The notes: generated by a model from the letters alone, not told the origin. A stretch of 64,000 bases of DNA from Paenibacillus aceti (GCF_003614185.1 NZ_KZ987724.1:1170159-1234158), one strand, 5' to 3'; positions 49,064 through 60,035 are shown, counted from the stretch's first letter. Made by a program: numbers and translations.

Positions 49064-49237
49064 AGAGATCATCCTTCCAATTTACCATTTCATAAGCCAA
49101 TGTATCATATTTGGGCTCAAAGCGGAAAAGGAGAATTTGGCAGGAAATGAAGAGAATAGAGAGGATTAATAAGAGAAGCCTGCTATAACTCCGCTCAAGA
49201 ATCGTTTCGCGTAAATACAATACAATACGTACAGTTT

Positions 49238-49264
49238 ATAAACTTTTTATTTTATAAAGTTTAT
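49238..49264. promoter_or_regulatory. GbsR-type operator upstream of opuC
   Basis: ATAAACTTT (49238-49246) and AAAGTTTAT (49256-49264) are perfect 9-bp arms separated by 9 bp. The site lies in the opuC promoter region about 75 bp before opuCA; TATATA follows at 49265-49270. Confidence 0.7.
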
Positions 49265-49335
49265 TATATACTGAATATTACAAATTAGTTTTGAATTCCT
49301 ACGAGATATACAGAAAAAAATGGAGGTGCTTACAT

Positions 49336-50466
49336 TTGTTGAGATTTGAACATGTTTCAAAAATGTATAAAAACGGAAAAACAGCGGTTGACGATCTATC
49401 ATTTGAGTTTGAACAGGGAGAATTTATTTGTTTTATCGGACCTAGTGGTTGCGGTAAGACCACGACCATGAAAATGATCAATCGCTTGATTGAACCTACC
49501 AAAGGCAGCATCTATATCAATGGGGAAAATGTGATGGAAAAAGATCCAGTCCAGCTTAGAAGGGAGATCGGGTATGTCATACAGCAGATCGGCCTGTTCC
49601 CGCATATGACCATTCGGCAGAACATCTCGCTGGTCCCCAAGCTGTTAAAATGGCCGGAAGAGAAGCGCCGGGCCCGTGCAGCAGAATTGCTGAATCTGGT
49701 GAATATGACTCCGGATTATCTAGATAAATATCCGCATGAATTAAGCGGCGGGCAGCAGCAACGTATCGGGGTTTTACGGGCATTGGCTGCGGATCAGCCG
49801 CTTATTTTAATGGATGAGCCGTTCGGGGCGCTCGACCCGATTACTAGAGATGCATTACAGGAAGAATTCAAGAAACTGCAGAGAAGGCTGGGCAAGACCA
49901 TCGTCTTCGTCACTCACGATATGGATGAAGCGCTGAAGCTGGCGGATCGCATCGTCATTATGCGCGATGGACGGATCGTGCAATGCGACACACCTGATGA
50001 AATTTTACGCAATCCGGCGGATGATTTTGTGGAAGAATTTATCGGGAAAGACCGCTTGATCCAGGCCAGACCTAACATCCAGACCGTTGAACAAATCATG
50101 AATCCTAGTCCTATAACTATCACGGGAGACAGGACCTTAACGGATGCGATCCAACTCATGAAGCAGAACCGGGTCGATTCTCTGCTCGTCGTCGATGATC
50201 AGAAGATACTGAAAGGCTATGTCGATGTCGAAATCATTGATCAGAAACGTAGAAAAGCAAGGCTAGTCAATGATGTGCTCGAAACCGAGTTTACGGTGGC
50301 GAAAGACACACTTGTACGAGATACCATCCGCGTCATATTAAAAAAAGGCGTGAAATACGTTCCGGTTACGGATCATGAGCATCGTCTTGTCGGTATCGTA
50401 ACAAGGGCAAGCCTGGTAGACATCGTCTATGATTCGATCTGGGGAGAAGAGGAAGTAACGCAATAA
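49336..50466 (+). CDS. opuCA: Osmoprotectant ABC transporter ATP-binding protein
   Basis: OpuCA powers uptake of glycine betaine, carnitine and choline under salt stress. The 376-residue protein has Walker A GPSGCGKTTTMKMINRLIEP, IGYVIQQIGLFPHMTIRQNI, signature HELSGGQQQRIGVLRALAA and Walker B LILMDEPFGALDPITRD. Two C-terminal CBS domains (about 255-370, MNPSPITITGDRTLTDAIQL) may sense ionic strength or c-di-AMP, as in related transporters. The start is TTG at 49336 with GGAGGT upstream; the longer frame from 49291 lacks such a site. It is the first gene of a four-gene operon. Confidence 0.95.
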   Translation: MLRFEHVSKMYKNGKTAVDDLSFEFEQGEFICFIGPSGCGKTTTMKMINRLIEPTKGSIYINGENVMEKDPVQLRREIGYVIQQIGLFPHMTIRQNISLVPKLLKWPEEKRRARAAELLNLVNMTPDYLDKYPHELSGGQQQRIGVLRALAADQPLILMDEPFGALDPITRDALQEEFKKLQRRLGKTIVFVTHDMDEALKLADRIVIMRDGRIVQCDTPDEILRNPADDFVEEFIGKDRLIQARPNIQTVEQIMNPSPITITGDRTLTDAIQLMKQNRVDSLLVVDDQKILKGYVDVEIIDQKRRKARLVNDVLETEFTVAKDTLVRDTIRVILKKGVKYVPVTDHEHRLVGIVTRASLVDIVYDSIWGEEEVTQ

Positions 50467-50481
50467 GAAAGGGGAGGTATG

Positions 50482-52084
<1,603 letters not shown>

Positions 52085-52097
52085 GGGGTGCAGCATT

Positions 52098-52775
52098 TTG
52101 AAGACGATCAATGAAATTTTACAATATTACTCGCAAAACGCGAGCTATGTCTGGGAACAATTCTATCGCCATTTCCTGATGTCCGCTTACGGGGTCTTGT
52201 TCGCTGCGATTGTGGGCATTCCGCTTGGGATTTTGATCGCGCGGCATTACAAGCTGAGCGTGTGGGTCATTTCACTGGCAAATGTGATCCAGACCATTCC
52301 CGCCTTAGCCATGCTGGCCGTGCTGATGCTTGTCATGGGTCTGGGGACGAATACGGTGGTGTTCGCCTTATTTCTCTATTCCTTACTGCCGATTATTAAG
52401 AACACGTACACGGGAATCCGTCATGTGGATCATACCTTGCTGGAATCCGGCAAAGCCATGGGGATGACCAAATTCCAGGTGCTGCGTATGGTCGAGCTGC
52501 CGCTGGCGATGTCGGTGATTATGGCCGGCTTGCGCACGGCCCTCGTCATCACGATTGGCATTGCCACGATCGGTACATTTATCGGCGCCGGCGGGCTGGG
52601 CGACATTATTCTGCGCGGAACGAATGCCACAGACGGCACAGCCATTATCCTGGCCGGTGCGATTCCAACCGCCCTGATGGCGGTTATTGCGGATATCGGC
52701 ATGGGCTGGATCGAACGAAAACTATCTCCGAACAAAAATAGTCAAAGCACTGCCCAACAAAATCTAGCATCGTAA
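52098..52775 (+). CDS. opuCD: Osmoprotectant ABC transporter permease
   Basis: The 225-residue permease is similar in layout to OpuCB: VLFAAIVGIPLGILIARHYK, LESGKAMGMTKFQVLRMVEL (coupling loop) and [20 protein letters not shown]. The start is TTG at 52098 with AGGGGG nine bases upstream; the longer frame overlapping opuCC is unlikely. It completes the transporter. No obvious terminator follows in the 95-bp gap before the serine hydrolase. Confidence 0.94.
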   Translation: MKTINEILQYYSQNASYVWEQFYRHFLMSAYGVLFAAIVGIPLGILIARHYKLSVWVISLANVIQTIPALAMLAVLMLVMGLGTNTVVFALFLYSLLPIIKNTYTGIRHVDHTLLESGKAMGMTKFQVLRMVELPLAMSVIMAGLRTALVITIGIATIGTFIGAGGLGDIILRGTNATDGTAIILAGAIPTALMAVIADIGMGWIERKLSPNKNSQSTAQQNLAS

Positions 52776-52870
52776 GTTATAATGGTAATGATTGTCTGCA
52801 TTTAAGTAGCTTTATACATTGATGGGTCCAGCTGCCTAGCAGATATCGACCTATAAGGAGAGAGTAACGG

Positions 52871-54316
52871 ATGCACAAGACGAAGAGATCATTACCAAGA
52901 ATGAGTCCGGAACAATTGGGGATAGTACCGCAACAGGTCATTTCCTTTCTGGATGATGTGAAGGCGCATCAAATTGAAATGCACAGCTTCATGCTGCTGC
53001 GGCATGGTCAGGTAGCGGCGGAAGGCTGGTGGGCTCCTTATGCGCCGGAGTTGCCTCATATGCTGTTCTCGTTAAGCAAGAGCTTCACTTCAACGGCGAT
53101 CGGTATGGCGGTTCACGAAGGCATATTGAAGCTGGATGATCCCGTTGTATCATTTTTCCCAGAGGATCTGCCGAATACCTTGTCTGAACATCTCGCCGGG
53201 ATGCAAATCCGCCATCTGTTAATGATGGGAACGGGACATGATCAGGATACTATGGATGCACTAATTAATGCGGAGGATGGCAACTGGGTCAGGGCGTTCT
53301 TGCAGCTGCCTGTACCGCACGAGCCAGGAACCCATTTTCTCTATAATACCGGGGCGACCTATATACTGTCTGCGATTTTGCAGAAGGCTTCAGGGCAGTG
53401 TCTGCTTGATTACCTAACCCCTCGATTATTCGAACCGCTTGCTATCGAGAATCCGACATGGGCTGCTTGCCCGCGCGGGATCAATACTGGTGGTTATGGA
53501 TTGAATATCACGACGGAAGATATCGCGAAGTTCGGCCAGTTATATTTGCAAAAGGGCGTTTGGAATGGAGAGCGGCTTATTGATGAAGACTGGATCGCAG
53601 AGGCGACAAGCAAGCAGATCTCGAATGGCGATGGTGGAGATAGCGACTGGGCGCAGGGCTACGGATACCAATTCTGGCGCTGCCGCCATGGGGTACATCG
53701 TGGAGACGGGGCATTCGGCCAATTCTGTATTGTGATGCCGGAGCAGGATGCTGTGTTAGCGATCACCTCAGGTACAGGAGATATGCAAGGGATTCTCAAT
53801 AGTGCGTGGGATTATCTGCTGCCAGGCTTCCTCCCTGAACCGGTCGCAACTAATGAGGGATCAGCCGAGCTGAGCGAATATATTGCCAAGCTGCAGCTCG
53901 AGGCTCCACAGTTAAGAAGTGAGTCGATACTGGAAACCCAAGTCAGTGGAAAAAGATACGAAATCGATCAGGATCAGATGGCGCAAGTTCCGTTCCCGTT
54001 GAAGGAACTGCGTATCGAATTCGATAGAGATTCCGCACGTCTGAATATGAAGCTGGAAAGTGAAGATAGCATCACATTGGGACGTGAGCATTGGCTGGTT
54101 GAATCGACGATTACTATCGAAGGTAAGAGGACTAGAGTAGCTGGTAGCTTCACTTGGAAATCGCAAGACGAGCTTGTATTAACGATGCAAGCGATTGAGA
54201 CGCCTTTCTGTGCCACGCTGGAGATCCGGTTTGCCGATAATACCTTAACTATGAATTCGAGATATAATGTCGGCTGGGATGAGGTTATTACGGTACAGGG
54301 AAAAGCGATAAATTAA
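52871..54316 (+). CDS. Serine hydrolase of the beta-lactamase/DD-peptidase (class C) family
   Basis: The 481-residue protein has the catalytic SxxK motif at S67-K70 (LFSLSKSFTSTAIG), Y158 in FLYNTGATYILSAIL as the second motif, and HRGDGAFGQF replacing the KTG triad, as in class-C-like esterases. A C-terminal beta-rich domain covers about 340-481. No signal peptide is visible, so it may be cytoplasmic and act as an esterase rather than a penicillin-binding protein. AAGGAG precedes the ATG; a strong terminator follows. Confidence 0.87.
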   Translation: MHKTKRSLPRMSPEQLGIVPQQVISFLDDVKAHQIEMHSFMLLRHGQVAAEGWWAPYAPELPHMLFSLSKSFTSTAIGMAVHEGILKLDDPVVSFFPEDLPNTLSEHLAGMQIRHLLMMGTGHDQDTMDALINAEDGNWVRAFLQLPVPHEPGTHFLYNTGATYILSAILQKASGQCLLDYLTPRLFEPLAIENPTWAACPRGINTGGYGLNITTEDIAKFGQLYLQKGVWNGERLIDEDWIAEATSKQISNGDGGDSDWAQGYGYQFWRCRHGVHRGDGAFGQFCIVMPEQDAVLAITSGTGDMQGILNSAWDYLLPGFLPEPVATNEGSAELSEYIAKLQLEAPQLRSESILETQVSGKRYEIDQDQMAQVPFPLKELRIEFDRDSARLNMKLESEDSITLGREHWLVESTITIEGKRTRVAGSFTWKSQDELVLTMQAIETPFCATLEIRFADNTLTMNSRYNVGWDEVITVQGKAIN

Positions 54317-54330
54317 TAATTCAAAGTTGA

Positions 54331-54377
54331 GCCTGCTTGAAAGCCGATATGATACGGCTTCTGGCGGGCTTTTTTAG
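54331..54377 (+). terminator. Terminator after the serine hydrolase
   Basis: GCCTGC (54331-54336) pairs with GCGGGC around an inner AAGCCG/CGGCTT stem and is followed by TTTTTTAG. Confidence 0.85.
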
Positions 54378-54403
54378 AATCATTTGGCTGAAAGGTTCTT
54401 AAA

Positions 54404-54439
54404 GAACGTGTGTTCTGGCGTCAATAAAAATGTTATGAT
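54404..54439 (+). promoter_or_regulatory. LexA (SOS) box and promoter of the TerB-BrxD-helicase operon
   Basis: GAACGTGTGTTC (54404-54415) fits the Bacillus LexA/DinR consensus CGAACRNRYGTTYG at all but the two outermost positions (A and T). A TATGAT -10 (54434-54439) lies 18 bp downstream, so the box covers the -35 region. An extra half-site GGTTCTT precedes it. Confidence 0.65.
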
Positions 54440-54475
54440 CATAGAAGAGAGTTTTGAGATGAGCATAAAAATGGG

Positions 54476-56056
54476 ATGAATGGTGATGTGTATTCCATGA
54501 ATTCAGATGACAAATCGTTAGAGTTTGCGGAGATCGATATAAGTGAAGCGCAGGAGCAGAGCGGCTCGTTGCAGGGAATGACCATTCCTGAACGAAAGGA
54601 TATACCTCGTCCTGCTCAGGGAGGCTCGCTGTCAGGGCAACAGCTTACGAGAGAGCAGAGATTTGTGAAGCAAGCCAGGGAGTGGGCCCAGCGGGAAGGG
54701 GAGCCATCGCTCTATATGCCGTTCATGAGCTATTGGCCAACCTACGACCAGATGGACAAGGAGCAGCTGAGCTGGTATTTTTTCTGGCGCAGTGAGGTGA
54801 GGCAGGGGCGGTATCCTTTTACCGATCTGTCCTACATATTTGTCTATTTATATGAGCTGATCCATGGTGTTGGCTGGGAGGAGCCCAAGCAGGGCTATAC
54901 TCTGCTGATGGACTTATGGGATGCTTATCAATCGATGTACCCGAAGCTGAACAACTATATTGCGGAATGGGTCTGTGACTTTGTGCTGCTGCATAAGCTG
55001 AACCTGCCATTAATGGACATCGTCATGCGCTCTTCTACGGCCCGGTCAGGAGAACTGTTCGATCTGGAATTGCAGCGACTTTTGGCGAATGATCCTGGCA
55101 AGCTGCGTGTCGAGCATATATTAGCTTTTTCGGATTATGACTTGCAGCGCAGTAAATTTTATGTGCGTGGTGGACGCGCACTTTTGGAGGAGTACGTGCC
55201 GAAGGTGGTGGCGCTGGTCGATTCCTATTTGCGGAAGACAACCGATAAAAATCTGGTCGATACCTTCTATAAAGGAAAAGGAAAGACAATCGAGCGTTAT
55301 TTGTTCCGCAGTGCGGTGTATGATGCAGAGTTATATGGACGCACGCTGCCACTGCGTATTTTCCAACTCCGAAGATGTCCGCCGCTTCGTTATTACATCA
55401 CGCAATTGATCCGCTGCACGGAGAATAAACTGCGGGAGCTTCAACACTATAGAGGGCGGCTGCGCGGCATTTCTCTCATGCCGGAGACGCAGATGCTGAT
55501 CGAGCGCTTCCTGGAGAAAGAATATACCGCAGGACAGAAGCCTGCCGGTCCTGTAATCTCTATCGATCCTGAACGGCTGGCCACGCTGCAGAAGGATAGT
55601 GAGGAAGTGCGAAGCATGCTGACTGTTGAGGATGGACAGGCGGTGGAGGTGGAGGAGATCGAACAAGCGTGGATGGAGCCGAGCACGGATTGCGTGCAGG
55701 AAATGGAGCTGGAGACGGAAGAAGTGTCAGCACAGCCAGAACAGGTGAATGAGCAGGATGATCTATCCTATACAGACTCCAGCCAGAAGATCGTTTGGGA
55801 CACATCCAGCCTGGACGAGGATTGGCTGCTGTTTGCGGTGCAGCTGGAGCTGGCACATCTTGAAGTTTTGTATACGTTAAAGGAGTCGAGCGGCCATATA
55901 AATGAAGTTGCCGATAAGTACGGGATGATGCCCGCGCTGCTGCTCGATGAAATTAACGAGCTGGCGATGGAGACGATTGGGGACTTGGTGGTGGATGGTG
56001 AATCCATCGCGGAAGATTATATAGATTATTTTGCACGATTAAGGCGGAATGGATGA
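54476..56056 (+). CDS. TerB-N/TerB-C domain protein
   Basis: The 526-residue protein has a TerB-N domain at about 75-290. Its key segments are LYMPFMSYWPTYDQMDKEQL, WYFFWRSEVRQGRYPFTDLS and YIFVYLYELIHGVGW. A TerB-C domain at about 360-525 is interrupted by an acidic linker (410-450). It ends DKYGMMPALLLDEINELAME and TIGDLVVDGESIAEDYIDYF. Published comparative work on tellurite-resistance domains places TerB-N/TerB-C proteins with ATPases and helicases in predicted DNA-processing systems. The start is uncertain (ATG 54476 or 54497; weak ribosome binding sites). The ATPase gene begins 11 bp downstream. Confidence 0.85.
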   Translation: MNGDVYSMNSDDKSLEFAEIDISEAQEQSGSLQGMTIPERKDIPRPAQGGSLSGQQLTREQRFVKQAREWAQREGEPSLYMPFMSYWPTYDQMDKEQLSWYFFWRSEVRQGRYPFTDLSYIFVYLYELIHGVGWEEPKQGYTLLMDLWDAYQSMYPKLNNYIAEWVCDFVLLHKLNLPLMDIVMRSSTARSGELFDLELQRLLANDPGKLRVEHILAFSDYDLQRSKFYVRGGRALLEEYVPKVVALVDSYLRKTTDKNLVDTFYKGKGKTIERYLFRSAVYDAELYGRTLPLRIFQLRRCPPLRYYITQLIRCTENKLRELQHYRGRLRGISLMPETQMLIERFLEKEYTAGQKPAGPVISIDPERLATLQKDSEEVRSMLTVEDGQAVEVEEIEQAWMEPSTDCVQEMELETEEVSAQPEQVNEQDDLSYTDSSQKIVWDTSSLDEDWLLFAVQLELAHLEVLYTLKESSGHINEVADKYGMMPALLLDEINELAMETIGDLVVDGESIAEDYIDYFARLRRNG

Positions 56057-56067
56057 GGTGAAGTGGA

Positions 56068-57411
56068 ATGACGGAATCAAAAACAGCGGAGATCAAAATA
56101 CCGAGGCGGTTGACGACCGCGCTGGTCAATTCATTGACTGCGGGCGTGGTGCCGAGAATCGGACTGGAGCATATCGCGGTGGGCCGTAAGGCGGAGGTTG
56201 AAGCTATCCTGCGCGACATGGACAATATCGCCGCTGGCGGAGCGGCCATGAGGCTAATCACTGGACGTTATGGCAGCGGGAAGAGCTTCCTGCTGCAGAC
56301 GATACGCAATTATGCGCTCGACCGGGACTTCGTGACGGCTGATGCCGACTTATCTCCCGAACGGCGTCTAGTCGGTACGAAAGGCCAGGGCTTGGCCACC
56401 TACCGTGAGCTGATGACGCATCTATCGACCCGTACCCGACCGGACGGCGGAGCGCTGGAAACCGTCCTGCAGAAATGGATTACGACGATTCAGCAGGAAG
56501 CGATGAAGGCGGATGGCCTGCGCCCCGGTGATCCGGCAATGACCGCGGTGGTCGAGCAGCGGATTTTCACGGTGACGGCGCAGATGCAGAACCTGGTGCA
56601 CGGCTTTGATTTTGCTCGTGTGCTGGCTGCTTATTGGAACGGGCATAAGCTCGGGGAGGATGGGCAGAAGCAGGCCGCTCTGCGCTGGCTACGCGGTGAG
56701 TTCCCGACCAAGACCGAAGCGCGGAAAGAACTGGATGTGAGCGCCATTATCGATGATGACAACTGGTATGACTATATCAAGCTATGGTCGGAATTTGTAG
56801 CGATGATCGGCTATCAAGGCCTGCTGCTATTTATTGATGAGGGCGTTAATTTATATAAAATATCGAACAGCATCGCCCGGACGAGCAACTACGAAAAGCT
56901 GCTGACGATGTTTAACGATACGATGCAGGGCAAGGCGGAGCATCTCGGGATTTTCCTGGGCGGTACGCCGCAGTTTGTCGAGGACGAACGGCGCGGTCTG
57001 TTCAGTTATGAGGCGCTGCGCTCCCGTCTGGTGGAGAGTCGCTTTGCCGGAGCTGGCTACCGCAACTATACCGGCCCGATTCTCAAGCTGGAGATGCTCT
57101 CGCATGAAGAGATTCTGATTCTGCTGCAGAAGCTGCGGCAAATCCATGGTTTGCATTTTGGCTATACTCCGACTTTGACGGATGCGGATTTGATTCAATT
57201 TATGGAGTTGGCCGTGAGCCGGATGGGAGCGGACGAGCTATTGACACCGCGTGAAGTCGTACGTGATTTCATGGATTTGCTGCATACCTTGCAGCAGAAT
57301 CCAGAGGCTTCGTTCAGCCAGCTGCTTGGCGAGCGGAGGGTTGAGTCAGCAGCGGGTGCAGGGGAGCAGAAGGATGAATTGGATGATTTTCTGGCGGAGT
57401 TTGAATTATGA
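56068..57411 (+). CDS. BrxD-like ATP-binding protein (DUF2791 family)
   Basis: The 447-residue AAA-like ATPase has Walker A TGRYGSGKSFLLQTIRN (66-73 GRYGSGKS), Walker B GLLLFIDEGVNLY (D257, E258) and sensor GIFLGGTPQFVEDERRG. Arginine residues near 318-325 (RSRLVESRF) are possible arginine fingers. This is the DUF2791 family that includes BrxD of type 2 BREX systems. The extended region between the motifs is helical. GAGGTGAAGTGGA precedes the ATG. The gene overlaps the helicase gene by four bases, so they are almost certainly a functional pair. Confidence 0.88.
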   Translation: MTESKTAEIKIPRRLTTALVNSLTAGVVPRIGLEHIAVGRKAEVEAILRDMDNIAAGGAAMRLITGRYGSGKSFLLQTIRNYALDRDFVTADADLSPERRLVGTKGQGLATYRELMTHLSTRTRPDGGALETVLQKWITTIQQEAMKADGLRPGDPAMTAVVEQRIFTVTAQMQNLVHGFDFARVLAAYWNGHKLGEDGQKQAALRWLRGEFPTKTEARKELDVSAIIDDDNWYDYIKLWSEFVAMIGYQGLLLFIDEGVNLYKISNSIARTSNYEKLLTMFNDTMQGKAEHLGIFLGGTPQFVEDERRGLFSYEALRSRLVESRFAGAGYRNYTGPILKLEMLSHEEILILLQKLRQIHGLHFGYTPTLTDADLIQFMELAVSRMGADELLTPREVVRDFMDLLHTLQQNPEASFSQLLGERRVESAAGAGEQKDELDDFLAEFEL

Positions 57412-59606
57412 GCGGCGGGGCGAATCAGCTATTTTATCGCTTGGCACCGTTTATTCAGGAATTTATTTACCGCAAAAGATGGGAGACGCTGCGTCCAGCC
57501 CAGGTCGAGGCGCTCAAAATTTGCATGGACACTCCGCACCATATGCTGATTGCCGCAGGAACGGCGTCGGGGAAGACGGAGGCGGCTTTTTTCCCGGCCT
57601 TGACCGAGCTGCATGAGCGTCCATCTGCTTCGGTAGGTATTTTGTATATCGGCCCTTTGAAGGCGCTCATTAACGACCAGTTTGAACGGATCAAAGAGCT
57701 GCTTAGGGATGGGAATATCCCCGCCTGGCACTGGCATGGCGATGTCTCGCAGACGGAGAAGACCAAACTGATGCAAAAGCCCTCGGGTGTGCTACAGATT
57801 ACGCCGGAATCGCTGGAAGGGCTGCTGATGAATCGGCCCAATGCGATCCCCGCTCTGTTCCATGATCTTAGATATATAATTATCGACGAGGTTCATGCTT
57901 TTATGGGGGCGGACCGGGGCATCCAGGTGTTGAGCCTGATCACGCGGATTGAGCGAATGGCGAGCTGCACGCCTAGACGAGTCGGCTTGTCCGCCACGCT
58001 AAGCGACTATGAAGCGGCCAAGGCCTGGCTCGGCGCGGGAAGCAAGCAGCCAGTCGACGCGGTATCCGTGCCCGGCGGACGCAAGCTGCGGCTGAGGGTC
58101 GAGCATTTCTCGTTCCCGGATGCCCGCGACGAGGAGCAGGCCGAGCATTTGCAGAATGCTCGCAAGGCCTATTACAACTTCGTCTATGACAGCACGCATC
58201 TGAAAAAAGCGCTCGTCTTCACCAACAGCCGCTCCGATGCGGAGCTGACGACGCTGGAGCTACGCAGGGTGGCGGCGCACCGTCATCAGCCGGATGTGTT
58301 CTATGTGCATCACGGCAGTATCTCGGCGATGCTGCGCGAAGAAGCGGAAGCCGCGCTGAAGGATAAGCCGGGCCCGGCGGTTGCCGCCGCGACAGTAACG
58401 CTGGAGCTGGGCATCGACTTGGGCGAGCTGGAACGGGTCGTTCAGTTGGGCGCGCCGTATAGCGCCTCCAGCTTCGTGCAGCGGCTGGGCCGCTCCGGAA
58501 GACGAGGGGATGCGCCATCCGAGATGCTGTTCGTCTGTCCGGAGGAAGAGGACGAAGATGCGATGCTGCCGGCGCGGATGCCGTGGATGCTTCTGCGGGC
58601 GATCGCGGTCATCGAGCTGTACGTCCGCGACCGCTGGGTCGAGCCACTCGACATCCGGCAGATGCCGATCGGCCTTCTATACCATCAGACGATGAGTATA
58701 TTGAAGAGCAGAGGCGAAGCGACACCTGCCGAGCTGGCCTCGGATGTGCTGTCGCTGCCTTCTTTTCGCCGGATTTCCCCGGAGACGTATAAAGTGTTCC
58801 TGAATTACTTGCTGCAGACGGATCATATTCAGTGGACGGAGCAGCAGACGCTGATCATCGGCCTGACGGGGGAGAAGATCGTGAACAACTTCCGTTTCTA
58901 TGCCGTGTTCAAGGATGATGAGGAACATGCGGTGTATAACGGAACGGAGGAAATCGGCTCGATTACGACGGTGCCGCCACCGGGATACTGCTTCTCACTG
59001 GCAGGTAAGCTGTGGAAGGTCACTGAGGTGGACACCAAGCACAAGGCGGTGTACGTAAAAGCGGCCTTAGGCAAAGTCGATACGCTGTGGCTTGGGGCAG
59101 GCGGCGACATTCATACGTTGGTGCTGCGGAAAATGCGCGAGGTGCTGGCGGATAGCACGATCTATCCGTACCTATCACCGCAGGCTGTGAACCGACTGGA
59201 GCGGGCTCGCCGTCTGGCAAGGGAGAGCGGGCTGCTGAGATCGGCGGTCATTCCGGCAGGCGGCGACTCGTTGTTCATCCTGCCATGGGTCGGCAGCAAG
59301 CAATTCCGCACGCTGGAGCGACTGCTCAAGAACAACCTCTCCCCGCGGCTGTCGCTTCGTTCGATCGTGCCTATGGAGCCGTATTATTTCGTGGTCGCAG
59401 GTAAAGCAGACAGCCAGGCGCTATTGGAGCAGATTTTGTTCGAATGCGGTTCCTGCACGGACCCGTCGATGCTGCTTGGGCCTGATGAGGCGCCGTATTT
59501 GGGTAAATACGACGAGTTCGTCGCCCCGGAGCTGGTGCGCCAGGCTTTTGCTGTGGACGGGCTGGATGTAGAGGGGCTAAGAGCTGGGCTAGAGCTTCAC
59601 AAATAA
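57408..59606 (+). CDS. Lhr-like superfamily 2 helicase (BrxHI-like)
   Basis: The 732-residue DEAD/DEAH helicase has motif I IAAGTASGKTEAAFFP (50-57), Ia YIGPLKALINDQ, motif II DEVH at 160-163, III SAT (195-197), and helicase C with VFTNSRSDAELT, LELGIDLGELERVVQLGAP and motif VI QRLGRSGRRG at 358-367. A winged-helix and C-terminal region (370-732) resembles Lhr/BrxHI proteins. It is expected to unwind nucleic acid for the TerB/ATPase partners. ATGA overlap with the ATPase gene. The stop codon lies within the first palindromic unit of the next repeat module. Confidence 0.9.
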   Translation: MSGGANQLFYRLAPFIQEFIYRKRWETLRPAQVEALKICMDTPHHMLIAAGTASGKTEAAFFPALTELHERPSASVGILYIGPLKALINDQFERIKELLRDGNIPAWHWHGDVSQTEKTKLMQKPSGVLQITPESLEGLLMNRPNAIPALFHDLRYIIIDEVHAFMGADRGIQVLSLITRIERMASCTPRRVGLSATLSDYEAAKAWLGAGSKQPVDAVSVPGGRKLRLRVEHFSFPDARDEEQAEHLQNARKAYYNFVYDSTHLKKALVFTNSRSDAELTTLELRRVAAHRHQPDVFYVHHGSISAMLREEAEAALKDKPGPAVAAATVTLELGIDLGELERVVQLGAPYSASSFVQRLGRSGRRGDAPSEMLFVCPEEEDEDAMLPARMPWMLLRAIAVIELYVRDRWVEPLDIRQMPIGLLYHQTMSILKSRGEATPAELASDVLSLPSFRRISPETYKVFLNYLLQTDHIQWTEQQTLIIGLTGEKIVNNFRFYAVFKDDEEHAVYNGTEEIGSITTVPPPGYCFSLAGKLWKVTEVDTKHKAVYVKAALGKVDTLWLGAGGDIHTLVLRKMREVLADSTIYPYLSPQAVNRLERARRLARESGLLRSAVIPAGGDSLFILPWVGSKQFRTLERLLKNNLSPRLSLRSIVPMEPYYFVVAGKADSQALLEQILFECGSCTDPSMLLGPDEAPYLGKYDEFVAPELVRQAFAVDGLDVEGLRAGLELHK

Positions 59607-59788
59607 CTGCAAAAATACAACTATCCTCGTAACAATAGTCTTGAGATTATACAATAGCTGCGTATATACAATTATTTGCCCACTTAAGTCGTTATCAGGG
59701 GAAATTCCACCCGGATAGTTGTATCAAAGCAGCTATTTTCTCTGTACAGGGTCAGAAGAGCTGATATAGTTGCAAATACGCAGTTAGC
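59601..59788. repeat. Type I palindromic quartet module
   Basis: Unit cores lie at 59608, 59659, 59720 and 59771, exactly 51, 61 and 51 bp apart. Units include ATAACTGCAAAAATACAACT and ATAGTTGTATCAAAGCAGCT; the latter forms an 8-bp stem with T-G pairs. It aligns with 41945-42133. The first unit overlaps the helicase stop codon. Together with the next module it fills most of the 644-bp gap 59607-60250. Confidence 0.87.
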
Positions 59789-59848
59789 TATACGATGTAG
59801 ACAATCTTATTTTACTCGTAACCGAAGGAGCCCCTAAGATCAATGAGG

Positions 59849-60035
59849 CTAATTGCATAATGTACATCTAAAATCACATAAATCGCTTCTAGCTAAACTT
59901 TAATTGCAAAAAGTACATTAAGAAAACTAAATTTCTTTGCTTCATCCGAAAGGGGTTATTTTAAGTGTACAAAATGCACTTGTAAGAGAAGGGCTCCGGT
60001 AATCCGGTGGAATAAGTGTATGATTTACACTTGTG
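59849..60035. repeat. Type II palindromic quartet module
   Basis: Unit cores lie at 59854, 59905, 59966 and 60017, again exactly 51, 61 and 51 bp apart. Units include TTAATTGCAAAAAGTACATT and TTAAGTGTACAAAATGCACT. It aligns with 41702-41885. Here type I precedes type II, the reverse of 41.7 kb. The remaining 60036-60240 shows nothing I recognise apart from the pcp ribosome binding site. Confidence 0.87.

Noticed and set aside
54404-59606. Complete BREX system
   Set aside because: Only BrxD-like and BrxHI-like components are present. No PglX methylase, PglZ phosphatase-like gene, BrxC or BrxA/B is visible within the window on either side.
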